DNA from: a virus
Direction: 5' to 3' (one strand)
IMG/VR virus record: IMGVR_UViG_3300047550_005039
Span: 1-31,275 of that record
DNA: 31,275 nucleotides
The stretch's first letter is position 1; every line of letters starts with the position of its first letter. Shown piece after piece: positions 6,086 through 14,265 of the stretch. A program made the translations under genes and the position numbers. The notes below the pieces were generated by a model that saw nothing but the letters and a program-made list of their open reading frames with translations, made no database searches and had not been told where the DNA came from.

Positions 6086-7969
6086 ATGGCTTATCAAAAT
6101 ATTAATCAATACAATTTTCGTAAATGGTATTTGGTAGATAAATCGGAAATTCAAGATTTCTGTTTAACTTCAGATGAACGTGATTATAAAGAAGAAGTTA
6201 TTTTTTCACCTTTATTAATTGCTGAAGAAGATGGGACGAGATTACCATTTAATTTTGATTTAAATAGTTCGGGTAGTAGTGAATTATATGTTTTGAATTA
6301 TGATGATTATAATCCGTACAACAACCTTATTTCAACAAACTATTATAACCCAAATAATTATGATTTAAGTTGTTTTTCATCACAAACAATCTGTGACATT
6401 GGGTTAACAGGAATAGATAATGGATTGGTTTCTCAAATGACGGGAGAAACTATCTCGGTAACTCAAGGATTATTACCTGATTCCCAAAAATTTGATAGGT
6501 TATCTTTCGATAGAAGATTAAAACTTCACCAAGTCACTGGTTATACTCAATCACCAAATACGTTATTTTCGGGATTAAGTGGAAGTGTTTCATACAATGT
6601 TGTATCAAAATTAGACCCTAACGTTGGGGTTTATCATGAATTATATGGTGGATTCTACCAAGGGTTCTATAAATTATTCGGTTATGATTATTCTTTATTT
6701 CCTGAGAGAGTTAATAAAGGTTGGTCGGTTGAGGTTTTAATTAAACCAAGATTTGTTGATGAATATACAGGTGGAACATTATTGAACGATTTCTATCCTA
6801 ATAATAAAAATATTTTCTTTTATTTAGGGACGAGAGCCGAAAATAAATTTTATCACTATGCTAGTGGTAGTCCTGTTAGTGATACAGGATATACCAGGGT
6901 AACTGAAGCGTTGACTTGTTTGAAAACATGTGCATGTGCCAATACCGCAATTACTAACTCAAATTGTATTGATGTTTATCAACCAGAAGATGAAATAGTT
7001 TCACATGGATTGGATTGTAATTGTGGTTGTAGATTAGTTCCTGAAACAACAATAGCCCCCGAAAAAGACCCTTTGTATGACGGTATTTCTAACGCCATTG
7101 CATTTAAACTATGTGGTGATGTGCATAACCCTCAAATTGGTGTAAGAATTTTAAGATTTACGGGGGATTGTGTTACTACGGGAAGTTGCGAAACTACTGG
7201 CGTAACCTATCAAACAGGATATACGGTTGATAATTTATGTACCGATAAAGGAATTTATGATTTTTGTTTGGATATTAATAGCGGTTATACTCAAGAGGAA
7301 CATTGGATTCAATTAGATTTTGTATGGGAAAGATATACATGGTTTGACACCTGTGATTTATGGTATAAAGGAGGTTTAGGATTAATTACCGAAGACCCTT
7401 ATCTATATTCATTGCTTAACGACACAGTTAAATTAATAGAACCACCTGTTACTAGTTCAGGTGCAACACCACCAGAACGAATTGAAATCGTTAGATTAAA
7501 CGAAAGGTGGTTAATTGAAAAAAACTATAGAAGGGGAAGATTAAAAATTTATGTTAACGGTAGGATTTTTCATACTTTTGAAGATATTGAAGAAATTATT
7601 CCAAGGGCGTTGGACACTGAAAAGGAAAGACAAGTAGGTGTTCCGTATAATATTTCTTGGGGTGGAGGTAGCCAAGGTCTACACGATAACTTAACCTTCA
7701 CAGGATGCCCGACTTCATTGACTGGTTTAACTTATCAACAAGACCCTGAATGTTTTCCAAACAATATTTTAAGCGGTACGTCACTATCAGCACTATCTAC
7801 GAATATTTTAATTGAACAAAATTTTGCAGGTTCTTTTGATGGTGGTATATCTCAATTCAGAATGTATACAATTCCTCTTTCTGGTGACGAGGTTAAACAC
7901 AATTTTAATATTTTAAAAGATAAGTTTAACTTATTTAATTACGATTGTCCTAATTGTAGTGTAACCTAA
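6086..7969 (+). CDS. Large LamG/concanavalin-like putative virion protein
   Basis: A 627-residue protein from ATG 6086 (a GTG six codons upstream is less likely). The middle to end looks like a concanavalin A/LamG-type beta sandwich split by insertions: GWSVEVLIKPRF near residue 213, the RGRLKIYVNGRIFHTFEDI strand near residue 490, and a closing FDGGISQFRMYTIPLSGDEV. A Cys-rich insert around residues 275-340 (CLKTCACAN, CNCGCRL) and further Cys pairs suggest metal binding or disulfides. No enzyme motif is seen. The family fold binds carbohydrate or mediates structural contacts, so a fibre, decoration or baseplate-associated role is plausible. The glycosyltransferase cassette starts directly downstream, making this protein a candidate glycosylation target (inference). 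Confidence 0.62.
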   Translation: MAYQNINQYNFRKWYLVDKSEIQDFCLTSDERDYKEEVIFSPLLIAEEDGTRLPFNFDLNSSGSSELYVLNYDDYNPYNNLISTNYYNPNNYDLSCFSSQTICDIGLTGIDNGLVSQMTGETISVTQGLLPDSQKFDRLSFDRRLKLHQVTGYTQSPNTLFSGLSGSVSYNVVSKLDPNVGVYHELYGGFYQGFYKLFGYDYSLFPERVNKGWSVEVLIKPRFVDEYTGGTLLNDFYPNNKNIFFYLGTRAENKFYHYASGSPVSDTGYTRVTEALTCLKTCACANTAITNSNCIDVYQPEDEIVSHGLDCNCGCRLVPETTIAPEKDPLYDGISNAIAFKLCGDVHNPQIGVRILRFTGDCVTTGSCETTGVTYQTGYTVDNLCTDKGIYDFCLDINSGYTQEEHWIQLDFVWERYTWFDTCDLWYKGGLGLITEDPYLYSLLNDTVKLIEPPVTSSGATPPERIEIVRLNERWLIEKNYRRGRLKIYVNGRIFHTFEDIEEIIPRALDTEKERQVGVPYNISWGGGSQGLHDNLTFTGCPTSLTGLTYQQDPECFPNNILSGTSLSALSTNILIEQNFAGSFDGGISQFRMYTIPLSGDEVKHNFNILKDKFNLFNYDCPNCSVT

Positions 7970-8030
7970 AACTTTATTATACGTTTAACTTTATATCGAG
8001 TAGATATTTCTTATTTTTTTCTAAAAAAAT

Positions 8031-9299
8031 ATGAAAATATTCATTCAAATAGCTTCTTATCGAGACCCACAATTAATACCAACAATTGAGGATGCGATTA
8101 ATCAGGCAAAAAATCCAAAAAATTTAGTGTTTGCGATTGCTCGTCAGTTCCATCCTGATGATAAATTTGATGACTTATCTAAATATGAAAACGATAAACG
8201 TTTCAGAATTTTAAATATACCACATGAGGAATCACAAGGTGTTTGTTGGGCTAGACATTTAACACAACAACTTTATGAAAATGAAGAATATACACTTCAA
8301 ATAGATTCTCACATGAGATTTGAAAAAGATTGGGACAAAACTTTAATCGATATGATTAAAGGATTGAAAAAGAAAGGATATAAAAAACCTTTATTAACAG
8401 GTTATGTATCTTCTTTTGACCCCGATAATGACCCATCCGCTAGAGTTAGGACTCCTTGGAGAATGGCCTTTGATAGATTCATTCCTGAAGGCGCCGTTTT
8501 CTTTTTACCTGAATCAATACCTGGTTGGGAAAAATTAACAGAACCCGTTCCTGCAAGATTTTATTCAGCTCACTTTTGTTTTACGTTAGGTTCTTTTGCG
8601 AAAGAAGTTCAACATGACCCTGAATACTATTTTCACGGTGAAGAAATATCGATAGCGGTAAGAGCGTACACACATGGTTATGATTTATTTCATCCGCACA
8701 AAGTCGTAATTTGGCATGAGTACACAAGGAAAGGTAGAACCAAACAATGGGATGATGACAAAACATGGGGTGAGAAGAACAAAAAATCCCATCTAAAAAA
8801 TAGAAAGTTGTTTGGAATGGATGGTGAAATATACAATGAGGAGGAGTTTGGTCAATTCGGTTTTGGTAAAGTAAGAAGTTTACGTGATTATGAAAAATAT
8901 GCGGGTTTATTATTTTCGAAACGAGCCGTTCAACAATACACTTTAGATAAAAAATACCCACCAAATCCCTATGATTACGCAACAGAAGAAGAATGGATAA
9001 ATAGTTTTGCCAAAATTTATAAACATTGTATCGATATAAGTTTCGATAGTGTTCCTCTTGATGATTATGAATTTTGGGTGGTTGCTTTTCACGGACCTAA
9101 TGATGAGACATTATTTAGAAAAGACGCAGATAAAAATGAAATAATGAGATTAAAAACAGACCCAGACAGATTCTGTAGGATTTGGAGAGATTTCTTAACA
9201 TCCGAAACACCATCATATTGGGTTGTTTGGCCTTACTCAGAATCTAAGGGTTGGTGTGATAGAATAACAGGACAATTAAACCACAATCATGTTAGTTAA
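8031..9299 (+). CDS. GT60-like N-acetylglucosaminyltransferase-type glycosyltransferase
   Basis: A 422-residue protein opening with IFIQIASYRDPQLIPTIEDA, the signature start of the GlcNAc-transferase family that includes Skp1 glycosyltransferases (PF11397, GT60). The metal-binding DSH triplet (residues 92-94, in QIDSHMRF) replaces the usual DxD, as is normal in this family. Further matches are HEESQGVCWARH and the late acceptor-side segment FYSAHFCFTLGSF with EEISIAVRAYTHGYDLF. Family members move GlcNAc from UDP-GlcNAc onto hydroxyproline or other hydroxyls. The last ~120 residues are an extension of unclear role. It is the first gene of a five-gene glycan cassette. Confidence 0.85.
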   Translation: MKIFIQIASYRDPQLIPTIEDAINQAKNPKNLVFAIARQFHPDDKFDDLSKYENDKRFRILNIPHEESQGVCWARHLTQQLYENEEYTLQIDSHMRFEKDWDKTLIDMIKGLKKKGYKKPLLTGYVSSFDPDNDPSARVRTPWRMAFDRFIPEGAVFFLPESIPGWEKLTEPVPARFYSAHFCFTLGSFAKEVQHDPEYYFHGEEISIAVRAYTHGYDLFHPHKVVIWHEYTRKGRTKQWDDDKTWGEKNKKSHLKNRKLFGMDGEIYNEEEFGQFGFGKVRSLRDYEKYAGLLFSKRAVQQYTLDKKYPPNPYDYATEEEWINSFAKIYKHCIDISFDSVPLDDYEFWVVAFHGPNDETLFRKDADKNEIMRLKTDPDRFCRIWRDFLTSETPSYWVVWPYSESKGWCDRITGQLNHNHVS

Positions 9300-9301
9300 A
9301 A

Positions 9302-9898
9302 ATGACAAAAATTTCAGGTTCTTTTTTATATAAAGATTTACACACAACCCAACAAGTTCCCAATATTAAATCTTTTTTTGAGAAGTTATTAATTAATGAA
9401 TCATTTAATATTGTTATTGAATTAGGAACCTCTTTGGGGGGTTTAACATATATTATTGATGACATAAAACAAGAGTTTAATTTAAATTATACGATACACA
9501 CATTCGATTATAGTTATAAAGATTATGTAGAAAAACAACTTAACCAAAGAGGCTGTTTTTATTATAATTTAGATGAGAGAGATGAGGAATATAGAAAAAC
9601 TGTTATAAACCTTTTGAAAAACAACGGTAAAGCACTTTTACTTTGTGATGGAGGAAATAAAATAGAAGAATTCAATTTATATTCACAATTTTTGAAAAAT
9701 CATGATTTTATAATGGCACATGATTATTGTTATGATTCAGAAATCTTTCATGAAAATATTGAAAATAAATATTGGAATTGGTTTGAGATAAGTTATAACG
9801 ATATTAAAGAATCAATAGATAAAAATCATTTAATTGAATATAAGTTAGTTGATTTCGAATACGCCGCTTGGGCGTGCTTTAAAAAAGGAATAATATGA
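9302..9898 (+). CDS. Methyltransferase-like protein (class I SAM / CmcI-TylF-like)
   Basis: A 198-residue protein. VIELGTSLGGLTYII near residues 38-52 is a class I SAM-binding motif I. HTFDYSYK would be motif II, and LLLCDGGNKIEEFNLY near residue 115 with FIMAHDY resembles the metal-binding region of the CmcI/TylF type, which includes sugar O-methyltransferases. The likely role is methylation of a sugar made by the flanking glycosyltransferases; the substrate is unknown. It begins 2 nt after the GT60-like gene, and its stop overlaps the next start (ATGA), so the cassette is translationally coupled. Confidence 0.7.
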   Translation: MTKISGSFLYKDLHTTQQVPNIKSFFEKLLINESFNIVIELGTSLGGLTYIIDDIKQEFNLNYTIHTFDYSYKDYVEKQLNQRGCFYYNLDERDEEYRKTVINLLKNNGKALLLCDGGNKIEEFNLYSQFLKNHDFIMAHDYCYDSEIFHENIENKYWNWFEISYNDIKESIDKNHLIEYKLVDFEYAAWACFKKGII

Positions 9899-10611
9899 AT
9901 CTACCATTTGCAATATCAACTTTTTGTTTTGGAGAAAGATATTACAAACAAACAAATAGGCTAATTGAAAGTTTTGAAAATTTAGAGATAAAACCTGAAA
10001 TATTTGTAATTACCGATTCACCTGAATCGATTATTGCTAAGGATTTTGTTAGGGTTAAAAATGTGGATAATTACAACCCAAAATACTTGAATTATTTTCA
10101 AAACTACTATAGTTTTGATTTTTCGGTAAAAAGATTTTCATTATTATATGCATTTGAATCGGGATATAACTATGTAATATTGGCAGATGCCGATGTTGTA
10201 TTGAATGAAAGATTATACAATATAGACTCAATTATGAATACTTTCAGTCCTAATTCTATTTCTGGTCAAGTTACTTATAATTTTAAAAACCAAATAACAA
10301 CAAATAGTATGTTGGGTAGAAGATTATTGAAATATGAAGAATGTTTTCAAGTGATGTTTGATAAAGAAATGTTAAACGAAATGCCCGAAGATTGCATTCA
10401 ATTTATTCATATAGATGATGAAAAAAAATTTAAATTTATAGAAACTTGGAATAAATGTGTTGAAATAAAAGATTCAATGAAACTCTTAAACATACCAGCG
10501 GGAAATATTGATGAAATGTGTTTCGCGGCATTGTATAATGGGTTGGAATGTTTAAACTCGTCAAATAAATCTATAAATCTGTTAATTGCAAAACATGACA
10601 AGTGGTATTAA
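9895..10611 (+). CDS. GT-A-type glycosyltransferase-like protein
   Basis: A 238-residue protein. A hydrophobic first strand (LPFAISTFCFGERYY) and KPEIFVITDSPESI are followed by VILADADVVLNERLYN with a DxD at D98-D100, the usual metal/nucleotide-sugar site of GT-A enzymes. The AGNIDEMCFAALYN segment near residue 205 could supply the catalytic acidic pair. The CAZy family is not clear. It overlaps the upstream gene by 4 nt and the downstream gene by 17 nt. Confidence 0.6.
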   Translation: MNLPFAISTFCFGERYYKQTNRLIESFENLEIKPEIFVITDSPESIIAKDFVRVKNVDNYNPKYLNYFQNYYSFDFSVKRFSLLYAFESGYNYVILADADVVLNERLYNIDSIMNTFSPNSISGQVTYNFKNQITTNSMLGRRLLKYEECFQVMFDKEMLNEMPEDCIQFIHIDDEKKFKFIETWNKCVEIKDSMKLLNIPAGNIDEMCFAALYNGLECLNSSNKSINLLIAKHDKWY

Positions 10612-11464
10612 AAATAAAATCGTAACATCTATCTACGATTTGAATTACATAAATGAAAGAGGTGGTATGATATATAAATCTTTTGATTTATTGACCTTAA
10701 CTTTTCGTAATGTTATTTTTTCAGATTACGACTATATTATTTATACTGACCATCGTACCTATAATAATCATAACTTTTCCGATTTTTTTGAACGGCCTAA
10801 TGTAACTATAAAATTTCTAGAATTAAATGGTGATTTATATAATGAACTTATTAACCCTCTACGTTTAAAAAAAATACAATCAGGTGATATTTGGGATAGA
10901 ATTCATTCTGTTAATAATTACGTTGAGGTTATGTACAACAAGTTTGAAATAATATTGAAAGAATGTGAAAACTTTGATGGTAGTCTTGTTTGGATTGATT
11001 CTGGATTATTCGGTACTAGTTGTTCTGACGGATGGAGAGATTATATGGTTAAAATTGCCCACACTGAATATTTTTTTAAAAAAATTTTTGAGAAAATAGA
11101 ACTATATGATTTAATCTCACTTAAAGGCAATGCCATTACGATTAATTATGAAGATAAAAACAAAATTAACAATCTATTCAATTTAAATTGTGAAATTGTT
11201 CCTGGCGGATTATTTGGCGGCAAATCTTCGGATGTGTTAAATTGTTTTTCGACATACAAAGAAATTATTAAAAAAATGGTTAATTGTGGTTTTTACACAA
11301 GTGACCAAGAAATTTTATATATTTTATTGTCAAATCAAGAACGTAAAATGTTTTTCGAATTTGATGATTGGGTTGATTTTCAAAAAGGAATCTTAAAAAT
11401 TATGGATTTATATGATGAAAATGAATATAGTACCCATGAATGTTATAAAAAAATAATAAGATAA
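10595..11464 (+). CDS. YibB/HtrL-like protein (putative glycan-processing)
   Basis: A 289-residue protein from ATG 10595; a TTG three codons upstream is less likely. The order VTSIYDL, WDRIHSVNNYVEVMYNKFEII, LVWIDSGLFG (W133, D135), PGGLFGGKSS and TSDQEILYILL is shared with the N-terminal half of the next gene (WIDAGL, GGFFGG, GTEESLFTIM). The two are therefore diverged paralogs. This pattern fits the HtrL/YibB family, found in polysaccharide loci and thought to be glycosyltransferase-like, with no firmly known reaction. The start lies within the preceding coding sequence. Confidence 0.55.
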   Translation: MTSGIKNKIVTSIYDLNYINERGGMIYKSFDLLTLTFRNVIFSDYDYIIYTDHRTYNNHNFSDFFERPNVTIKFLELNGDLYNELINPLRLKKIQSGDIWDRIHSVNNYVEVMYNKFEIILKECENFDGSLVWIDSGLFGTSCSDGWRDYMVKIAHTEYFFKKIFEKIELYDLISLKGNAITINYEDKNKINNLFNLNCEIVPGGLFGGKSSDVLNCFSTYKEIIKKMVNCGFYTSDQEILYILLSNQERKMFFEFDDWVDFQKGILKIMDLYDENEYSTHECYKKIIR

Positions 11465-11465
11465 A

Positions 11466-13130
11466 ATGAGATATACTTTAGTAACTGGTTTATGGGATAT
11501 TGGGAGACATTCTTTAAGTGACGGATGGTCAAGAAGCTATGAACACTATTTAAATAAATTTTCTCAATTATTATCTGTCGATTGTAATTTGATTATTTTT
11601 GGTGATGAGTCATTAAAAGAATTTGTGTTTTCTATACGTAAGGAAGAAAATACTCAGTTTATTGTTAGAAATATTGATTGGTTTAAGAATAATGAATATT
11701 TTAACACAATTCAAAAAATAAGAACAAACCCAAATTGGTTATCGTTGGCAGGGTGGTTAAAAGAATCTACCCAAGCAAAATTGGAATTATATAATCCCTT
11801 GGTGATGAGTAAGGTTTTCCTTTTACATGATGCAAAAATTTTAGATAAATTTAATTCTGAAAATTTGTATTGGATTGATGCAGGATTATGTAACACTGTT
11901 CACGTTGGTTATTTCACTCATGATAAAGTTTTAGATAAAATACCATCATTGTTTACCAAATTTAGTTTTATTTGTTTTCCTTACGAGGCCAATACTGAAA
12001 TACATGGATTTGAGATTAACCATATGAATAAAATGGTTGGAAATAAGATTAATAAAGTTGCAAGAGGAGGTTTCTTTGGAGGTCCTAAAGAAACAATTTC
12101 CGAAGTCAATACGATTTATTATAACTTACTTATCGATACTTTGAACGATGGTTATATGGGTACGGAAGAGTCGTTATTTACAATAATGATTTATAAATTT
12201 CCAACTCTTTTTAATTATTTTGATATTGAGGGAAATGGATTAATATCTAAATTTTTTGAAGATTTAAAAACAGAAAAAGTTGAGGTTAAGTCAGAGAAAA
12301 AAATAACATTCTCATCAAATATCAATAAAACATCGTTGTATGTTATTTCATTTAATAGTCCGAAACAATTTGAAACTTTAATCAAGTCGATGGAAGAATA
12401 TGATGAAAATTTCTTGACTCAACCTAAAAAATATTTATTAGATAATTCTACCGATTTAACAACAACTGAAAGATATAAAGAACTGTGTGAACTATATGAA
12501 TTTGAACACATCAAGAAAGATAATTTGGGAATATGCGGTGGACGACAATTCATAGCGGAACATTTTGAGGAAACTGATTCTGATTTTATGTTTTTCTTCG
12601 AAGATGATATGTTCTTTTATTTGAAAAAGGGGGAATTATGTAAAAATGGGTTTCCAAGATACATTGATAACCTATACAATAAATCTTTAAAAATTATGAA
12701 TAATCATGGATTTGATTATTTAAAATTAAATTTTACAGAATTTTTTGGTGATAACTCTACCCAGTGGTCGTGGTATAATGTTCCGCAAAATATAAGACAA
12801 GAGTTTTTCCCTGAAAAACCAAATTTACCGTTCAAAGGATTAGACCCAAGTGCTCCGAAAACTAACTTCAAAAACATACTATCTTATAATGGTGTCTCAT
12901 TTGCAACAGGTGAATGTTACTACTGTAACTGGCCTCAAATTGTTTCTAAACATGGGAATAAAAAAATGTTTTTAGACACAAAATGGGCTTCCCCCCATGA
13001 ACAAACATGGATGTCACATATGTTTCAAATGAGTAAACGAGGTGAATTTAATCCTGCGATATTATTGTTAACACCAACAGAACACAACCGTTTCGAATTT
13101 TATGATGGTAAATTAAGAAAAGAATCATAA
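11466..13130 (+). CDS. Two-domain protein: YibB/HtrL-like N-half fused to GT-A glycosyltransferase C-half
   Basis: A 554-residue protein. Residues 1-265 match the HtrL/YibB pattern: YTLVTGLWDIGRHS at the start, YWIDAGL (W136, D138), ARGGFFGGPKE, and GTEESLF. After a Lys/Glu linker (about 268-282), residues about 285-554 form a GT2-like GT-A domain: TSLYVISFNSPKQFETLI, KYLLDNST, NLGICGGRQFIAEHF and FMFFFEDDMFF with E379-D380-D381 as the metal-binding acidic cluster. The C-terminal part is Trp-rich and ends in EQTWMSHMFQMSK. A two-step glycan enzyme is likely. It sits 1 nt after the smaller YibB-like paralog and closes the cassette. Confidence 0.65.
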   Translation: MRYTLVTGLWDIGRHSLSDGWSRSYEHYLNKFSQLLSVDCNLIIFGDESLKEFVFSIRKEENTQFIVRNIDWFKNNEYFNTIQKIRTNPNWLSLAGWLKESTQAKLELYNPLVMSKVFLLHDAKILDKFNSENLYWIDAGLCNTVHVGYFTHDKVLDKIPSLFTKFSFICFPYEANTEIHGFEINHMNKMVGNKINKVARGGFFGGPKETISEVNTIYYNLLIDTLNDGYMGTEESLFTIMIYKFPTLFNYFDIEGNGLISKFFEDLKTEKVEVKSEKKITFSSNINKTSLYVISFNSPKQFETLIKSMEEYDENFLTQPKKYLLDNSTDLTTTERYKELCELYEFEHIKKDNLGICGGRQFIAEHFEETDSDFMFFFEDDMFFYLKKGELCKNGFPRYIDNLYNKSLKIMNNHGFDYLKLNFTEFFGDNSTQWSWYNVPQNIRQEFFPEKPNLPFKGLDPSAPKTNFKNILSYNGVSFATGECYYCNWPQIVSKHGNKKMFLDTKWASPHEQTWMSHMFQMSKRGEFNPAILLLTPTEHNRFEFYDGKLRKES

Positions 13131-13136
13131 TCGTTG

Positions 13137-13143
13137 TATTTAT
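13137..13143 (+). promoter_or_regulatory. TATTTAT element upstream of the papain-like gene
   Basis: TATTTAT then an A-rich stretch, 12 nt before ATG 13156. The same 12-nt spacing occurs at the polymerase, neck and superoxide dismutase genes. It lies just past the stop of the glycan cassette. Confidence 0.55.
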
Positions 13144-13155
13144 TATAAAAAACGA

Positions 13156-14220
13156 ATGGAATTCTTTATTAAGAAAAATTCTACTTTACCTCTCTTAAAA
13201 ATGCAGGTAGTAAAAGATGGTAGAAGTGACTATCATAATTTCATGGACATGATAGAGGCTTCAACCATTTTATTTTCCATGATAGATACCGAGACAGGGA
13301 TTCCTAAAATTATTTCAGCTCCCGCTAGTTTTGTTTCTAAAACATTCGTTGACCCAAACACCCCTACCGAATATTACATTTATTATCAATTCACTCAAAA
13401 AGATACAAACAAAGTTGGTCGATATGAAGGTCAATTTATGTTGAAAAACTCTGACGGTACTTTAATAGTTCCGATAAGAGAACAATTGTTCATTAATATC
13501 CAAGAAAGTTTTATTAGTGAAAATAATTGTTGTAATGGTAATCTATTAGACCCAAACCAAATATATTCTTTAGGTAGAATTCATTCAGTAGATACTCGTG
13601 ATTTAAATTTCTTAATTAAAGATAAACTACCTCAAGCCGCAACGGTTTCTACAATAACTAACAGATATTGGCAAGACGATATTTGGAGCGGAGACCAAGG
13701 TGACACCCCACAATGTGTTGGTTATGCATGGGCTCACTTCATAGAAGACGGACCGATTATACATACAGGTACACATCCTGTTGTTTCACCTGTTACAATA
13801 TATAACGAGGCTCAAAAATTAGACCCTTGGGCTAATACTCCTCACGATGGTACAACAGTAAGAGCAGGTGCTGCATATCTAAAGAACGCAAGTAAAATTT
13901 CATCTTATTTATGGGCATATGACGTTGCAACTCTTACAAATACCGTTCTCAATGTTGGACCTGTTGTTGTTGGTACAAATTGGTATTATAATATGTTCTT
14001 CCCTGATAAAACAGGTCTTATAAAAGTGTCAGGTTATTTAGTAGGTGGACATGCTTATGTCATAAATGGTGTAGATACAAGAGCACAGAGATTTAGAATA
14101 AAAAATAGTTGGGGAAAATCTTGGGGTCAAAATGGTCATGCATACATTTCATTTAACGATATGACAAGGTTAATTAGAGAAAGAGGAGAGGTTTGTTTAG
14201 CTATAGAAAATAGATTTTAA
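13156..14220 (+). CDS. Papain-like (C1) cysteine peptidase with possible baseplate-type N-terminal domain
   Basis: A 354-residue protein. The C-terminal two thirds has the papain catalytic set: oxyanion Gln and nucleophile in DQGDTPQCVGYAWA (Q181, C187), the His in GGHAYVING (H299) and the Asn in RIKNSWGKSWG (N317). Residues about 1-120 read as a beta sandwich (LFSMIDTETG, YYIYYQFTQKD, GRYEGQFMLKN, LIVPIREQLFINI) resembling N-terminal domains of phage baseplate/receptor-binding proteins (BppU-like). No secretion signal is seen, so it would act on the virion or inside the infected cell. A likely role is cleaving host surface or virion proteins; the target is unknown. It begins 12 nt after a TATTTAT element. 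Confidence 0.8.
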   Translation: MEFFIKKNSTLPLLKMQVVKDGRSDYHNFMDMIEASTILFSMIDTETGIPKIISAPASFVSKTFVDPNTPTEYYIYYQFTQKDTNKVGRYEGQFMLKNSDGTLIVPIREQLFINIQESFISENNCCNGNLLDPNQIYSLGRIHSVDTRDLNFLIKDKLPQAATVSTITNRYWQDDIWSGDQGDTPQCVGYAWAHFIEDGPIIHTGTHPVVSPVTIYNEAQKLDPWANTPHDGTTVRAGAAYLKNASKISSYLWAYDVATLTNTVLNVGPVVVGTNWYYNMFFPDKTGLIKVSGYLVGGHAYVINGVDTRAQRFRIKNSWGKSWGQNGHAYISFNDMTRLIRERGEVCLAIENRF

Positions 14221-14246
14221 TTTGACTTAATATTTGGTTGATATTA

Positions 14247-14253
14247 TATTTAT
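14247..14253 (+). promoter_or_regulatory. TATTTAT element upstream of DNA polymerase
   Basis: TATTTAT followed by GGTATAA, 12 nt before ATG 14266. An AAGG-type ribosome-binding site (ATAAGGTAA) lies between the element and the start, one of the few Shine-Dalgarno-like sites in the window. Confidence 0.5.
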
Positions 14254-14265
14254 GGTATAAGGTAA

